DNA of 64,000 nucleotides. It comes from an uncultured Collinsella sp. (GTDB lineage: Bacteria; Actinomycetota; Coriobacteriia; Coriobacteriales; Coriobacteriaceae). The position numbers were made by a program, and so were the translations under genes. Every line of letters begins with the position of its first letter. The stretch's first letter is position 1. Under the pieces are notes generated by a model. The model worked only from the letters and a program-made list of their open reading frames with translations, was not told the DNA's origin and ran no database searches. Positions 1-8,948 of this stretch are shown in pieces. Location of the stretch: positions 1 through 64,000 of the forward strand of contig UQID01000007.1 of the NCBI GenBank assembly GCA_900541045.1. Direction: 5' to 3'.

Positions 1-82
1 ACTTAATGTGGCCTTCGTCTTGCGCAGGACTGTTCGAAATTTTGAGCAAGCACCCGCCCTGCCGGGGCTCCCGGGTTCCCGT

Positions 83-1759
83 TTACGAGAGCGACGTTCT
101 CAGCAACTCGTTGAAGAGCTTCGGGTTGCCCTTGCCGCGGCTCGCTTTCATGCACTGGCCCACCAAAAAGCCGATGACCTTCTGGTTGCCGTCACGATAC
201 TGCTGCGCCTGATCGGCACAGTTAGCCAGCACCTCGTCCACGATCGGCTGCAGCGCGCCGGCATCGCTCACCTGACGCATACCACGCTCGTCGACGATCT
301 TGTTGGGGTCGTCACCGGTCTGGGCCATGGCCTCAAAGACCTCGTGAGCCTGGTTGGAGCTGATGGCATCGGTCGCCAGCAGCTTGGCAAGGGCTGCCAC
401 CTGAGCCGGTGCAATACCGGACTCGGCCAGCGAGACGCCCACGCCCTTAAGGTAGGCGATCATCTCGTTGACCAGCAGGTTTGCGACCGTCTGGGCCTCC
501 TTACCGGCCATTCCGGCAGCGGCGGCCTCAAAGAAGTCGGCAAACTCGGGGTCGCCGGCAATCTGCTCGGCATCGGCCGCCTTAATGCCAAAGTCGGCCT
601 CAAAACAGGCGCGCTTGGCATCGGGCAGCTCGGGAATCTCGCCACGGCAGCGGTCGATGAACTCGTCGTCCAAATCGAACGGCGCCAGGTCTGGATCGGG
701 GAACAGGCGATAGTCGTCGGCCGTCTCCTTGACGCGCATAACCACGGTGCGCTTGCGACTGGGCTCCCAGTGGCGGGTCTCCTGATAGATGATTCCGCCC
801 TCCTCGAGCACCTCGGCCTGACGGCAGATCTCGTAGGCAAGGCCATCATGCAGGCTCTTAAACGAGTTGAGGTTCTTAAGCTCGGTCTTGGTGCCCAGCT
901 TGGTCTCGCCACGGCGGCGCAGCGACACGTTGCCGTCGCAGCGCATGGAACCCTTCTCCATGGAGCAGTCCGAAATGCCCAGCGTCACAAAGATGCGACG
1001 GAGCTTCTCCATAAACAGGCGCGCTTCCTCGGGCGTACGCAAGTCGGGCTCAGTCACGAGTTCAATCAAAGGCGTGCCGCAGCGGTTGTAGTCGACGAGC
1101 GACTCGGCCGCGGCGGTAATGCGGCCCTCGGCGCCACCCACGTGAACCATCTTGGCGGCGTCCTCCTCCATGTGGATACGCAGGATGCGGATGGGCACCG
1201 TGTAGGAACCGTCCTCGCGACGCTCGGGCATCTGCAGGTTGGACGCGTCGTAGCTGGCCAGATGGCCGGCACGCTGGGTGCCCTCGCGCATGGTCGACGT
1301 CATGGACGTGGACAGGCCCTCGGCGTTGGCCGAAGCGCTCGCCAGGCTCTGAGCCTCGGCCTCACCAAACGCGCAGTCGGGGCGCTCGGCGGCACCGCGA
1401 CCGGTCACGTCCAGGTCCAGGTGACCGTACATGGCAAAAGCGACCGGACCCTGCGTGGTTTGGAAGTTCTTGGCCATGTCGGGGTAGAAGTAGTGCTTGC
1501 GGTAGAACATCGAGTGACGCTGGATCTCGCAGTTGGTGGCGAGACCCGCTTTGACGATGCTCTCGATGGCGCGCTTGTTGGGCACCGGCAGGGCGCCGGG
1601 CAGGCCCAGGCACACCGGGCACACGTTGGCGTTGGGCTCGTCATCGTGGCTGAGCTTGCAGTTGCAGAACATCTTGGTATCGAGCGCGGTGAGCTCGGTA
1701 TGGATCTCCAGGCCGATCACGGCCTCCCAATCCTGCAGGACCTCGGAAAGCTCCTTCAT
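83..1759 (-). CDS. gatB: Asp/Glu-tRNA(Asn/Gln) amidotransferase subunit B
   Basis: GatB binds mischarged Glu-tRNA(Gln) or Asp-tRNA(Asn), phosphorylates the acyl group and passes ammonia from GatA to form the amide. The 558-residue protein opens with the family block around WEAVIGLEIHTEL, has four cysteines near residues 32, 34, 47 and 50 that may bind zinc, and ends with the YqeY-like tail containing KVIGFLVGQCMK. It is longer than the roughly 480-500 residues usual for GatB; the extra length is an insert at about residues 120-190, between YGHLDLDV and RIHMEEDA. Its ATG overlaps the gatA stop in a TAATG, so the two are probably translationally coupled. Identity is very secure. Confidence 0.97.
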   Translation of the reverse strand: MKELSEVLQDWEAVIGLEIHTELTALDTKMFCNCKLSHDDEPNANVCPVCLGLPGALPVPNKRAIESIVKAGLATNCEIQRHSMFYRKHYFYPDMAKNFQTTQGPVAFAMYGHLDLDVTGRGAAERPDCAFGEAEAQSLASASANAEGLSTSMTSTMREGTQRAGHLASYDASNLQMPERREDGSYTVPIRILRIHMEEDAAKMVHVGGAEGRITAAAESLVDYNRCGTPLIELVTEPDLRTPEEARLFMEKLRRIFVTLGISDCSMEKGSMRCDGNVSLRRRGETKLGTKTELKNLNSFKSLHDGLAYEICRQAEVLEEGGIIYQETRHWEPSRKRTVVMRVKETADDYRLFPDPDLAPFDLDDEFIDRCRGEIPELPDAKRACFEADFGIKAADAEQIAGDPEFADFFEAAAAGMAGKEAQTVANLLVNEMIAYLKGVGVSLAESGIAPAQVAALAKLLATDAISSNQAHEVFEAMAQTGDDPNKIVDERGMRQVSDAGALQPIVDEVLANCADQAQQYRDGNQKVIGFLVGQCMKASRGKGNPKLFNELLRTSLS

Positions 1760-3273
1760 TACAGCTCGCCTCCCTTCCCGGCAAAATCGGGCGAGACGGA
1801 AAGCGCGGGCGCACCCGTGGCGGCATCGGCAAAGCCGCGCTCCAGGGCGCGGGCAAACGTGAGCAACTGACGGTCCTTAAACGCCGGACCAACCAGCTGG
1901 GCAGAAACGGGCAGCTGAGTATCCTCGCCCAAGCCCAGCGGCACCGAGATGCCACCGTTGCCGCAAATGTTGAGCGAGATGGTGTACAGGTCGGAGAGGT
2001 ACATCTGCGTGGGGTCGCTGATCTCGCCAAACTTAAAGGCCGTGCGCGGCGAGGCGGGCATAAGGATGGTGTCCACCTTGGCATATGCGGCGTCGTAGTC
2101 CCGCGTGATGAGCGTGCGAGCCTTTTGCGCGGCGTAGTAGTACTTGTCGTACACGCCCGAGCTCAGCAGGTAGGCGCCGAGCATCTGACGACGCTTGGCC
2201 TCGGCGCCAAAGCCGTGGGCGCGCGACAGCGAGCTCTGATCGGACAGGTTGGCGCAGCCCTCCTCCTGATAGCCGTAGCGAATGCCGTCGAAGCGGGCCA
2301 GGTTGGAGAACGCCTCGGCCGGGCCGATGACGTAGTAGGCGGCGATGGCGGCGTCCAGGTGCGGCAGGTCGACCTCGACCAGTTCGGCGCCCTGGTTCTG
2401 CAGCTCCTGGGCGGCGCGCTGAACAGCGGCCTTGACCTCGGGCGTCAGGCCCTCGGCCTCCATAAACGCGGGGATGATGCCCACGCGCTTACCCTCGATG
2501 CTGTCGTTGAGATGCTCGGTAAAGTCGACGGCGCAATCCTGGCTGGTGCAGTCGTACGGATCGTGGCCCGCGCCGGTAAGCGCGTTCATGGCCAGCGCGA
2601 CATCCTCGACCGTGCGGCCAAAGGGACCCACCTGGTCGAGCGACGAGCCAAAGGCAACCACGCCGTAACGGCTCACGGCACCATACGTGGGCTTAAAGCC
2701 CACCACGCCGCACAGCGACGCCGGCTGACGAATGGAGCCACCGGTGTCCGAGCCCAGCGAGAGCGCGACCTCGCCCGCGGCGACGGCGGCAGCGGAACCG
2801 CCCGAAGAGCCGCCGGGCACGCGCTCGGTATCCCAGGGGTTGTTGGTGCGGTGGAACGCCGAACTCTCGGTGGAGCTGCCAAAGGCAAACTCGTCCATGT
2901 TGGCCTTGCCCATAGGCAAGCAGCCGGCATCGAGCATGCGCTGGACGCAGGTGGCGGTGTAGACGCTCTGGTAGTCCCCGAGCATGCGGGAGGCACAGGT
3001 GGTGCGTGTGCCCACGAGGTTCATGTTGTCCTTGATGGCCAGCGGCACGCCCGCGAGCGGGGGCAGCGGCTTGCCTGCGGCGCGGTCGGCATCCACACGC
3101 GCAGCGGCCTCGAGCGCAAGCTCGGGCGCCACCTGCAGGAATGCCTGAACCCCGCCCTCGCGCGCCTCGATGGCGGCAAGGGAGGCCTGGGCCACTTCGG
3201 TAGCGGTAAAGTCGCCGGCGGCAACGCCCGCGGCGATCTGGGCGGCGGTAAGGGAATCGAAGCTCTGCGCCAT
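1759..3273 (-). CDS. gatA: Asp/Glu-tRNA amidotransferase subunit A
   Basis: GatA is the glutaminase subunit of the GatCAB complex; it releases ammonia from glutamine for the GatB site. The 504-residue protein carries the amidase signature: Lys81 in the IKDN segment, the glycine/serine-rich GGSSGGS loop with the cis-Ser near 156, and the nucleophile Ser180 in SDTGGS, so the Ser-Ser-Lys triad is complete. Its ATG shares one base with the gatC stop and its stop shares one base with the gatB start, giving a tight three-gene operon. Length and motifs match the family. Confidence 0.97.
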   Translation of the reverse strand: MAQSFDSLTAAQIAAGVAAGDFTATEVAQASLAAIEAREGGVQAFLQVAPELALEAAARVDADRAAGKPLPPLAGVPLAIKDNMNLVGTRTTCASRMLGDYQSVYTATCVQRMLDAGCLPMGKANMDEFAFGSSTESSAFHRTNNPWDTERVPGGSSGGSAAAVAAGEVALSLGSDTGGSIRQPASLCGVVGFKPTYGAVSRYGVVAFGSSLDQVGPFGRTVEDVALAMNALTGAGHDPYDCTSQDCAVDFTEHLNDSIEGKRVGIIPAFMEAEGLTPEVKAAVQRAAQELQNQGAELVEVDLPHLDAAIAAYYVIGPAEAFSNLARFDGIRYGYQEEGCANLSDQSSLSRAHGFGAEAKRRQMLGAYLLSSGVYDKYYYAAQKARTLITRDYDAAYAKVDTILMPASPRTAFKFGEISDPTQMYLSDLYTISLNICGNGGISVPLGLGEDTQLPVSAQLVGPAFKDRQLLTFARALERGFADAATGAPALSVSPDFAGKGGEL

Positions 3274-3584
3274 TACTCGCTCTCCCCCTCTCCCAAAATG
3301 GACGGCACGCGGAAGTAGCGGTCGCGCGCGCTGCCAGCGTTTTCGAGCGCAACGTCGAGCGGCAGGTCGCGCTCGGGCTCGCGCAGGTCATCGCCCATCA
3401 CGTTGGACAGGCTTCCGATGGGATGGAACGTGGGCTCCACGTCGGGCAAGTCATATTGCAAGACGGGCTCGAGCATCTGGACGGCGTCGTTCATGTAGGA
3501 CGTCATCTGGGTGAGCTCGTCATCGGTCAGTGCGATCTTTGCGTACTCGGCGATGCCGCGCACGTCTTTCTCGCTGAGTGCCAT
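3273..3584 (-). CDS. gatC: Asp/Glu-tRNA amidotransferase subunit C
   Basis: Small subunit that wraps around and stabilises the GatA-GatB interface. The protein has the usual GatC features: an N-terminal helix pair (EKDVRGIAEYAKIALTDDEL) and the later LRE-P segment. I place the start at 3584, giving 103 residues, because AAGGGAG lies six bases upstream of that ATG; an ATG six codons earlier is possible. It is first in the gatCAB operon, with a one-base overlap to gatA. Confidence 0.93.
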   Translation of the reverse strand: MALSEKDVRGIAEYAKIALTDDELTQMTSYMNDAVQMLEPVLQYDLPDVEPTFHPIGSLSNVMGDDLREPERDLPLDVALENAGSARDRYFRVPSILGEGESE

Positions 3585-3728
3585 AGGCGCTCCCTTCCGC
3601 ATAACAGTTAAACCGCTCTAGTATACAGGGCAACGCCGGCTTGGAGCAGGCGCTTTACCCAAATGCAGCGAAAACGTAACGAGAGCGGCGGGCTGGCAAA
3701 CGGCGGGCCGGCGGTTCTGAAGAATGTC

Positions 3729-4667
3729 TTATGCCGAGGCCTTGGCCTTGCGGCGCTTGCGGACCGCGTGGATCACGATGTCCAGCAGCAACAGCACAAT
3801 GGCTACGACCACGATGAGCACGGCAAACTCGCGCTTGCCCCAGTGGCGACCGGCCAGCGACTTTTGCTTGTCGACGTCCTTCTTGTTGTACTTGGTGCGC
3901 ACGCAATGCACCAGCAGGCGATGGTCGTTCACGCCATAGGGCGTGCAGGTGACGAGCGTCACCTTGTCGGCGCCCGGCTCGATGGTCAGTGACTCCATCT
4001 CTTCGGGCAGCACGACCTCGGAGTCCACCATCTTGTAGGCGAGCGTCTTGTTCATGGTGTGCAGCAGCACCAGGTCGCCGGGTTCCAGCGAATGGATGTC
4101 GTCGAACATGCTCAGGTTGCGCATACCCGAGTGCGCGGTAAGCACGCAATGCGTCGAGGCGCCGCCCACCGGCAGGCTCGTACCCTCCAGGTGGCCGACG
4201 CCTGCCATAAGGACTTCCTCGCTCGTGCCGTGGTAGATGGGCATGCTCACGTCGATGGAGGGAATCTCGACCCAGCTCATCATGGGGTCTCGGTCAAAGA
4301 TGAGCTGCTGGGCGTAGGGCTCGATCTGATCGGCGGGAAGCTCGGTGGCCTCGCCCGCCAGCTGCTCGTTAAAGGAGCGAGCCTGGAGCAGGATGCGCTC
4401 GCGCTCCTCGGCAGACAGCGCGTCCACGGTGCTGGACACCGTGCTGATCTGGTTGAACACGCCCGAGGCCTCGAGCCGGTCCAAGATCCACGGCCAGGTC
4501 ATAAGACCCACGCCAATAAGGATGATGACGATGGTGATGAGCCGGTCGGCCCAGCGCGGCAGCCGCTTGCGACGGCGCTTGGGCTTTGGTTGAGGTTTGG
4601 GCTGAGAGCTTGAGCCACCGTTGGCCGCGGCGTTATTGCTCTTCATATGTTTGCCGCCCTGCACCAT
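3729..4667 (-). CDS. Class C (pilin-polymerising) sortase
   Basis: Membrane cysteine transpeptidase that links pilin subunits by joining the sorting-motif threonine of one to a lysine of the next. The 312-residue protein has a basic proline-rich cytoplasmic N terminus, a membrane segment at about 43-60, the sortase core with His179 (LTAHSG), Cys241 (TLVTCTP) and Arg250, and a second membrane segment at about 282-302 followed by a basic tail, the two-anchor layout of pilus sortases. The stretch before the core (FDRDPMMSW) is where the active-site lid would be, but I do not see a clean DP-aromatic lid motif. It lies downstream of three pilin genes on the same strand, which are its likely substrates. 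Confidence 0.93.
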   Translation of the reverse strand: MVQGGKHMKSNNAAANGGSSSQPKPQPKPKRRRKRLPRWADRLITIVIILIGVGLMTWPWILDRLEASGVFNQISTVSSTVDALSAEERERILLQARSFNEQLAGEATELPADQIEPYAQQLIFDRDPMMSWVEIPSIDVSMPIYHGTSEEVLMAGVGHLEGTSLPVGGASTHCVLTAHSGMRNLSMFDDIHSLEPGDLVLLHTMNKTLAYKMVDSEVVLPEEMESLTIEPGADKVTLVTCTPYGVNDHRLLVHCVRTKYNKKDVDKQKSLAGRHWGKREFAVLIVVVAIVLLLLDIVIHAVRKRRKAKASA

Positions 4668-4798
4668 CGCCGGTCACTCCTCTACAGCTCAGGTTGTCTA
4701 AACAAATAATAGCCGATTAGCAAGCTTCCACGCCAGACAACGCAGCTAGACTGCACCGTCCAGTCGAGGATAAACCAGCATTTGAGTTTTCAAAATGT

Positions 4799-4822
4799 CC
4801 CGAATCGGCTGGGCGATTCGGG
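4799..4822. repeat. Inverted repeat upstream of the sortase gene
   Basis: CCCGAATCG and CGATTCGGG are perfect arms around a six-base loop. TACAAT follows at once on the plus strand and could be a -10 box for a short plus-strand transcript running toward 4901-4927, but I find no convincing -35. It could equally be a binding site in the sortase upstream region. Confidence 0.4.
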
Positions 4823-4900
4823 ATACAATGTCAATAGAAAACGACGCACCCCGCGTAAGTGTACGAGAGCGCGGGCGGCCTAGTTTTCAGCTTTTGTTAA

Positions 4901-4927
4901 ATGCCCGGGATCCGACCCCCGGGCATT
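4901..4927 (-). terminator. Hairpin just after the small membrane peptide gene
   Basis: ATGCCCGGG and CCCGGGCAT form a 9-bp perfect stem one base beyond the stop codon of the 4929-5081 ORF. On the minus strand it is followed by TTTAACAAAAG, a weak U-tract. It may also end a plus-strand transcript from around 4830. Confidence 0.5.
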
Positions 4928-4928
4928 C

Positions 4929-5081
4929 TTATTTGCGCTTGTTGCGGCGCAAATGCCTTCCACCGTCCGCACCGCGCGTGCGCCTACGGACCTTAAACCG
5001 AACCTCATACGAGTCAAGAAACGCGATGACGAACGTGCCCACCGCCGCGAGGGCGGCGAGCGCGTTAAGGAATTTCAGCAT
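4929..5081 (-). CDS. Small single-span membrane peptide with basic tail, function unknown
   Basis: Fifty-residue ORF: one hydrophobic segment (residues about 4-22, with AAVGTFVIAFL), then a strongly basic tail rich in Arg and Lys. I chose this ATG because GGAGG lies seven bases upstream; the longer upstream reading has no such site. A hairpin follows the stop directly. Size, one membrane span, charged tail and strong ribosome site resemble type I toxins and holin-like peptides of Gram-positive bacteria, and the GTFVIA stretch is similar in style, but this is only resemblance. It sits between the pilin genes and the sortase gene on the same strand and could instead be part of that locus. Confidence 0.5.
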   Translation of the reverse strand: MLKFLNALAALAAVGTFVIAFLDSYEVRFKVRRRTRGADGGRHLRRNKRK

Positions 5082-5387
5082 TTGGGGACCTCCGATCGAG
5101 TCGTCGGCCGCCCGCGCACGGGATGCGTCGCAAGGATATTTTACTGCGAGCACTCGCACTTACAGCTGGTAAACGCAATATTTGCAAACATCTGTTCGAT
5201 ATTCATACGCTTGATCCATCGGGCAATGGAGGCTGTCTGCGTTGTTCCAAAAAGAACGGGGCAGGCTCCAGTGCGGAGTCTGCCCCGAAAAGAGAATGGC
5301 AAAGTAAGAACGTGGATGGTCGAGAAAAGTGTCCGCAAGTCTCATGGCCATCACATCCCACCTGCCAAAGGGATGGGTGAGCGAGCG
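5082..5387. other. Gap between small peptide gene and backbone pilin gene
   Basis: Holds the terminator of the pilin transcript (5257-5287) and presumably the promoter of the small peptide gene (about 5090-5250, AT-richer). I see no further ORF with a ribosome site. Confidence 0.5.
5257..5287 (-). terminator. Rho-independent terminator of the pilin operon
   Basis: GGGGCAG-CTCC pairs with GGAG-CTGCCCC across a short loop; on the minus strand it is followed by GTTCTTTTTGG. It lies about 100 bases beyond the backbone pilin stop and separates the pilin genes from the small peptide and sortase genes. Confidence 0.8.
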
Positions 5388-7175
5388 TTACTCCTGCTCG
5401 GACTCCTCAGCCTGCTTACGGCTGCGGATGAGGTGCGCCACGCCGATGACGAGCACCGCGCCACCAGCGATCCAGGTGAAGGTCACGCCGTTAAGACCGG
5501 TGAGGGGGAGGCCGGTGCCCTTCTGGTCGACAATGGTGAAGCTGAGCTTGCCGGCCCCGGCCGTTGCGGTGCCGCCCATGACAACATCGTTGCCAGCATC
5601 AATGGTGGAAGTATCAAGCTTCACATTCTTACTTGTTTGATCGAACGTACTCTTGATAGTGAAAGTAACGCCATTTGCTGCAGAGTTATTGTAACCGGGC
5701 GCCGGGGTGACCTCTTTAAGGATGTAGGTGCCCTCATCAAGGCCGACAACGTTAATCTTGCCGTATGCGTCGGTCGTCAGTTTGGCCTGCTCGCTATCCT
5801 TCGTCTTGGTGCCGTTTGCCATAATAAAGATGTCGTCAGCATCACCCTGCTCTTGCAGCGTGAACACAACATCGGCGAGAGGCGGATTGCCAGTCTCTGA
5901 GCCAACCTTGGTTACATCGATACCATAGGTGTAATCGTAGGCAGAATGCGTGACCGTGGTACCGAAACCGTCGTTGTCATGCGGATTGTTGGAATAGGTC
6001 AACGTAACTGTATTCTCCTGGGGTTTACCCACCAAGCCATCGAACTGTTCATCAATCTTACCGCCTACAAAGATCTTTGCAGAATCAAGCTTGGCCTGGT
6101 ACTCAACAGTCACAGTGGAGTTGCCGGTGACGGCGATGGCGGAATTATTCTCGCCTTTGCAAGTCTTGAGGTCAGTGAAGTCGACTTTGAGCACGTTGTC
6201 TTCATCAAGGGTTGCAGTGTAGCCATCAACGACCTTCCTGTTGTCAATCTTAACTGTCACAGCGGGGGTCGTGCTGTTGGCCTCATCAGTGAACATGGGC
6301 GTCATGGATTTAGGAAGCTGATCCTTGAAGATGTACCTATAGGCGCTGTAGTTGTTAATGTTGTTCGCAACCGTACCGGCAAGCTGGTACTTGATAAACT
6401 GATCCATGCGCGAGTCAGCAGACATATTGGGGTTCGCAAACACGTTATCGCCAAACGTGCCATCCGTTGCGTCATCCTTGACGGCCTTGGTCACTTTGGG
6501 GACGTCCTTCTTAGGCTCCACCGTTACATCTGCGCCACCGACGATGGTGAAGATTGGCGAAGTGAAAGTGTCCGTGTTTTGATTGGTGGAATCTGTTTTG
6601 ACACTCTTAGTCACAAAGAGCCAGTAGCCAGTCTTCAGGGTATTGAAAGCGCCGTTATCGCTCGTCTGCCAGCCATTCTGCCCTTCAGCGATATTGGCGC
6701 CCTCCAGCGCCCTGGCGATCATATCGAGCACAGTTCCAGCATTAACGTTGTTGTCCACTACTTCAGAAGCATGTTTATTGATGAACTCGGCCCATGCCTG
6801 AGCAGAATCGCCAGCAGGTAAACCGGTAGGTTTAGAGCTTGTTGCAACACCATCAAACGCATGAATCACTGCGTTCTTCACGGAACCGCTTTCTCCACCT
6901 GCCCACTCAATATCAGAGAGCGTCTTGTCGCCCGACTCATCCCAGCTTCCATTGCTCTTCTTATCCTGCGTAACCTTTGCCTTGAAAATCTGGATACCCT
7001 TAAAGGTTGTGTCCTTATAGGTCTTCTCGTCAATCTTTACATTGCCATCCGGAGCCACCGTTGGCGTGCCATCAGCAAACGCCATGGTCACCGGGGCCAT
7101 GACTCCGCCGAAGCTCAGCGCTGCTGTGAGGCCGGCGGTTACTGCCAGGCGTGCGATGTTCTTGCTCATGCTCAT
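5388..7175 (-). CDS. Pilus backbone (major) pilin, LPXTG-type
   Basis: Main shaft subunit of a sortase-assembled pilus, exported by Sec and polymerised by the class C sortase. The 595-residue protein has a signal peptide (about 1-34), a lysine-rich EPKKDVPK segment around the end of the first domain that may hold the pilin-motif lysine, Cna-B-like domains, an E-box (YILKEVTPAPGY) implying an internal isopeptide bond, then the sorting motif LPLTG, a membrane helix and a basic tail. Start at 7175 is chosen because AGAGGA lies seven bases upstream; an ATG two codons later is possible. Base composition is clearly more AT-rich than the housekeeping genes and than the pilin next to it. Confidence 0.9.
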   Translation of the reverse strand: MSMSKNIARLAVTAGLTAALSFGGVMAPVTMAFADGTPTVAPDGNVKIDEKTYKDTTFKGIQIFKAKVTQDKKSNGSWDESGDKTLSDIEWAGGESGSVKNAVIHAFDGVATSSKPTGLPAGDSAQAWAEFINKHASEVVDNNVNAGTVLDMIARALEGANIAEGQNGWQTSDNGAFNTLKTGYWLFVTKSVKTDSTNQNTDTFTSPIFTIVGGADVTVEPKKDVPKVTKAVKDDATDGTFGDNVFANPNMSADSRMDQFIKYQLAGTVANNINNYSAYRYIFKDQLPKSMTPMFTDEANSTTPAVTVKIDNRKVVDGYTATLDEDNVLKVDFTDLKTCKGENNSAIAVTGNSTVTVEYQAKLDSAKIFVGGKIDEQFDGLVGKPQENTVTLTYSNNPHDNDGFGTTVTHSAYDYTYGIDVTKVGSETGNPPLADVVFTLQEQGDADDIFIMANGTKTKDSEQAKLTTDAYGKINVVGLDEGTYILKEVTPAPGYNNSAANGVTFTIKSTFDQTSKNVKLDTSTIDAGNDVVMGGTATAGAGKLSFTIVDQKGTGLPLTGLNGVTFTWIAGGAVLVIGVAHLIRSRKQAEESEQE

Positions 7176-7283
7176 CTTCTTTTCCTCTGCTTTCTGCTCG
7201 AATTCCATTTGATCTAAATCTGTCTGTCTGTGTCTTTGCATCTACTTTGTTATGTCTCGCCCCGCTCTCGGTGGGGCTGCCAG

Positions 7284-8948
7284 CTACTCTTTATGGCTGC
7301 CACCTCCCCGTTTGACCAGGAGCGCGACCACGATGAGCGTGGCTCCGGCGACCGCTGCGGCGGCCGCGGCGTACATTGCCATATCGCCAGTCGAGGGCAT
7401 AAAACCTCCGGTGAAGATGCTAGGGGGCGTGCCGGCGGGCGAGTTGATGAGCGACACCTCCAGGCTGCCCGTCGACCCGTCCGCGCTGTCGGCGCGCAGG
7501 GGCGACTCGGCCGTGATGGTGAGCTTGGGCTTGGCGGCGGCCACCTGGTCGACGTCCAGGCCCTCGGCCTTGACCCTCACGGAGCGCGTGCCCTCAAAGG
7601 CGGTGTAGCCCTTGGGCGCCTTGAGCTCGCGGACCTCCAGCTTGCCCGAGTCCACGCCCGAGACGGTCACGCGGCCGTCCTCGCCCGTGGTGACGGTGGC
7701 CTTGCCCTCCGCATCCCACGTGCCGTCGGCCGCTAGCGTGCGGCCGCGGTCGTCGGCGATGCTCAGGACCGCCCCAGCAAGCGGCTTGTCACCGTCGCTG
7801 CCGCGCTTGGTGAGCGCGAGATCCCAGGTGTAGGCGCACGCATCGTCGCTCGGCGTGCAGGTGAAGCCGGCGTCGCCCGACTGGTCGGCAAAGGGAGAGC
7901 GCGGGTAGCGCAGGTAGACCTCATTGGGGTTGCCCTTCGCGATACCGTGATTGCATGCGCTGTTGAGCGGCGCGTTGTACACGGCGACAACGCGGGCGCC
8001 CGCGGTAAAGGCGTCGGCCCCGCCGAGCGCGGCGATCAGGTCGCCGGTGCGCACGGTGAAGGTCTTACCGTCGACCGAGACCCTGCACTGGGCCGTGATG
8101 TCGGTCCAGCCCTTCGCGGACTCGGTGCCGGTGCGGCCGTCCTTGCCGGCCGAAACGGCGTCGAAGCCGCCGTCCGCGCCCGCCGCCACGTACACGCGCA
8201 TGCTCGCGGCGACCTTGGAGAGGTCGAGCCCCGCGCTCACGGCGTCGACGAACTGCACCGTATAGGTGTCGTAGGCGGTAAGACCCGCCGGGACCGTGGC
8301 CGAGAGGCGCCAGTACAGGTCGTCGGCGACCGTGGCGTCGGCGGCCTTCTGCCAGGCGGCGGTGCTGTCCTCCAGCACGTGCTTAGCGACCTTGGGGGTC
8401 GCGGCCTTGGGCTTGACGGTGACGGCGCTGCCGCCCACAAGAGTCATGATCGGCGCGGTGCCGGCCTCGCCCTCGGCGATGGCGTCGTTGTCGGCGACGA
8501 TGAGCCAGTAGCCGCAGGGCAGCTCGGCCGCCGTGCCCGCGTTAAGGGCCACGAACACGGCGCCAGAGTTCTGGAGGGAACGAGCGAGCTGTGCGCTCAG
8601 CGCGCTCGTAAGATGGGAATCGGTGTTGAGCCACTCGGCAGCTTCCTGCGCGGTGGTCTGGGATTTGGGCATGCCGGCGCCGTGCAGCACAGGCAGCGCG
8701 GCGTCGCGCACGGCGTCGCTTGCCCAGGCGAGATCGGTGGCGGTCTTGGCGTCGCTGTCGCCGTCGACGACGTTGGCGCTAAAGATCTGGTAGGCCTCGT
8801 AACTGCTCGCCACGGTGCCGCTCACCGTGATGGAACCGGCCGAGGTCGGCGCAGCCTGCGCGGAAGCGGGGAACACGACCGCGCAGGTGCCGATCAGGAG
8901 GGCAAGCAGCACAAACAAGATCGGGAAGGAGCAAACTTTCTTATTCAC
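7284..8948 (-). CDS. Minor/basal pilin with variant sorting signal
   Basis: Second pilin of the cluster, 554 residues: signal peptide, isopeptide-type pilin domains, a late SpaA/Cna-B-like domain with ELKAPKGY as E-box equivalent, then a sorting signal reading MPSTGD instead of LPXTG, a membrane helix and a short KRGGG tail. I start it at GTG 8948: GGGAGG lies eight bases upstream, and this codon overlaps the stop of the tip gene, so the pair is translationally coupled. It is very GC-rich, unlike the pilins on both sides. The non-leucine sorting motif may make it a substrate for the housekeeping sortase or the cell-wall-proximal subunit (inference). Confidence 0.85.
   Translation of the reverse strand: MNKKVCSFPILFVLLALLIGTCAVVFPASAQAAPTSAGSITVSGTVASSYEAYQIFSANVVDGDSDAKTATDLAWASDAVRDAALPVLHGAGMPKSQTTAQEAAEWLNTDSHLTSALSAQLARSLQNSGAVFVALNAGTAAELPCGYWLIVADNDAIAEGEAGTAPIMTLVGGSAVTVKPKAATPKVAKHVLEDSTAAWQKAADATVADDLYWRLSATVPAGLTAYDTYTVQFVDAVSAGLDLSKVAASMRVYVAAGADGGFDAVSAGKDGRTGTESAKGWTDITAQCRVSVDGKTFTVRTGDLIAALGGADAFTAGARVVAVYNAPLNSACNHGIAKGNPNEVYLRYPRSPFADQSGDAGFTCTPSDDACAYTWDLALTKRGSDGDKPLAGAVLSIADDRGRTLAADGTWDAEGKATVTTGEDGRVTVSGVDSGKLEVRELKAPKGYTAFEGTRSVRVKAEGLDVDQVAAAKPKLTITAESPLRADSADGSTGSLEVSLINSPAGTPPSIFTGGFMPSTGDMAMYAAAAAAVAGATLIVVALLVKRGGGSHKE

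Noticed and set aside
8..1870. Long plus-strand ORF of 620 codons opposite gatB
   Set aside because: It lies fully antisense to a secure gatB and has the His/Gly/Leu/Val-rich composition of high-GC shadow frames; no ribosome site and no recognisable domain.
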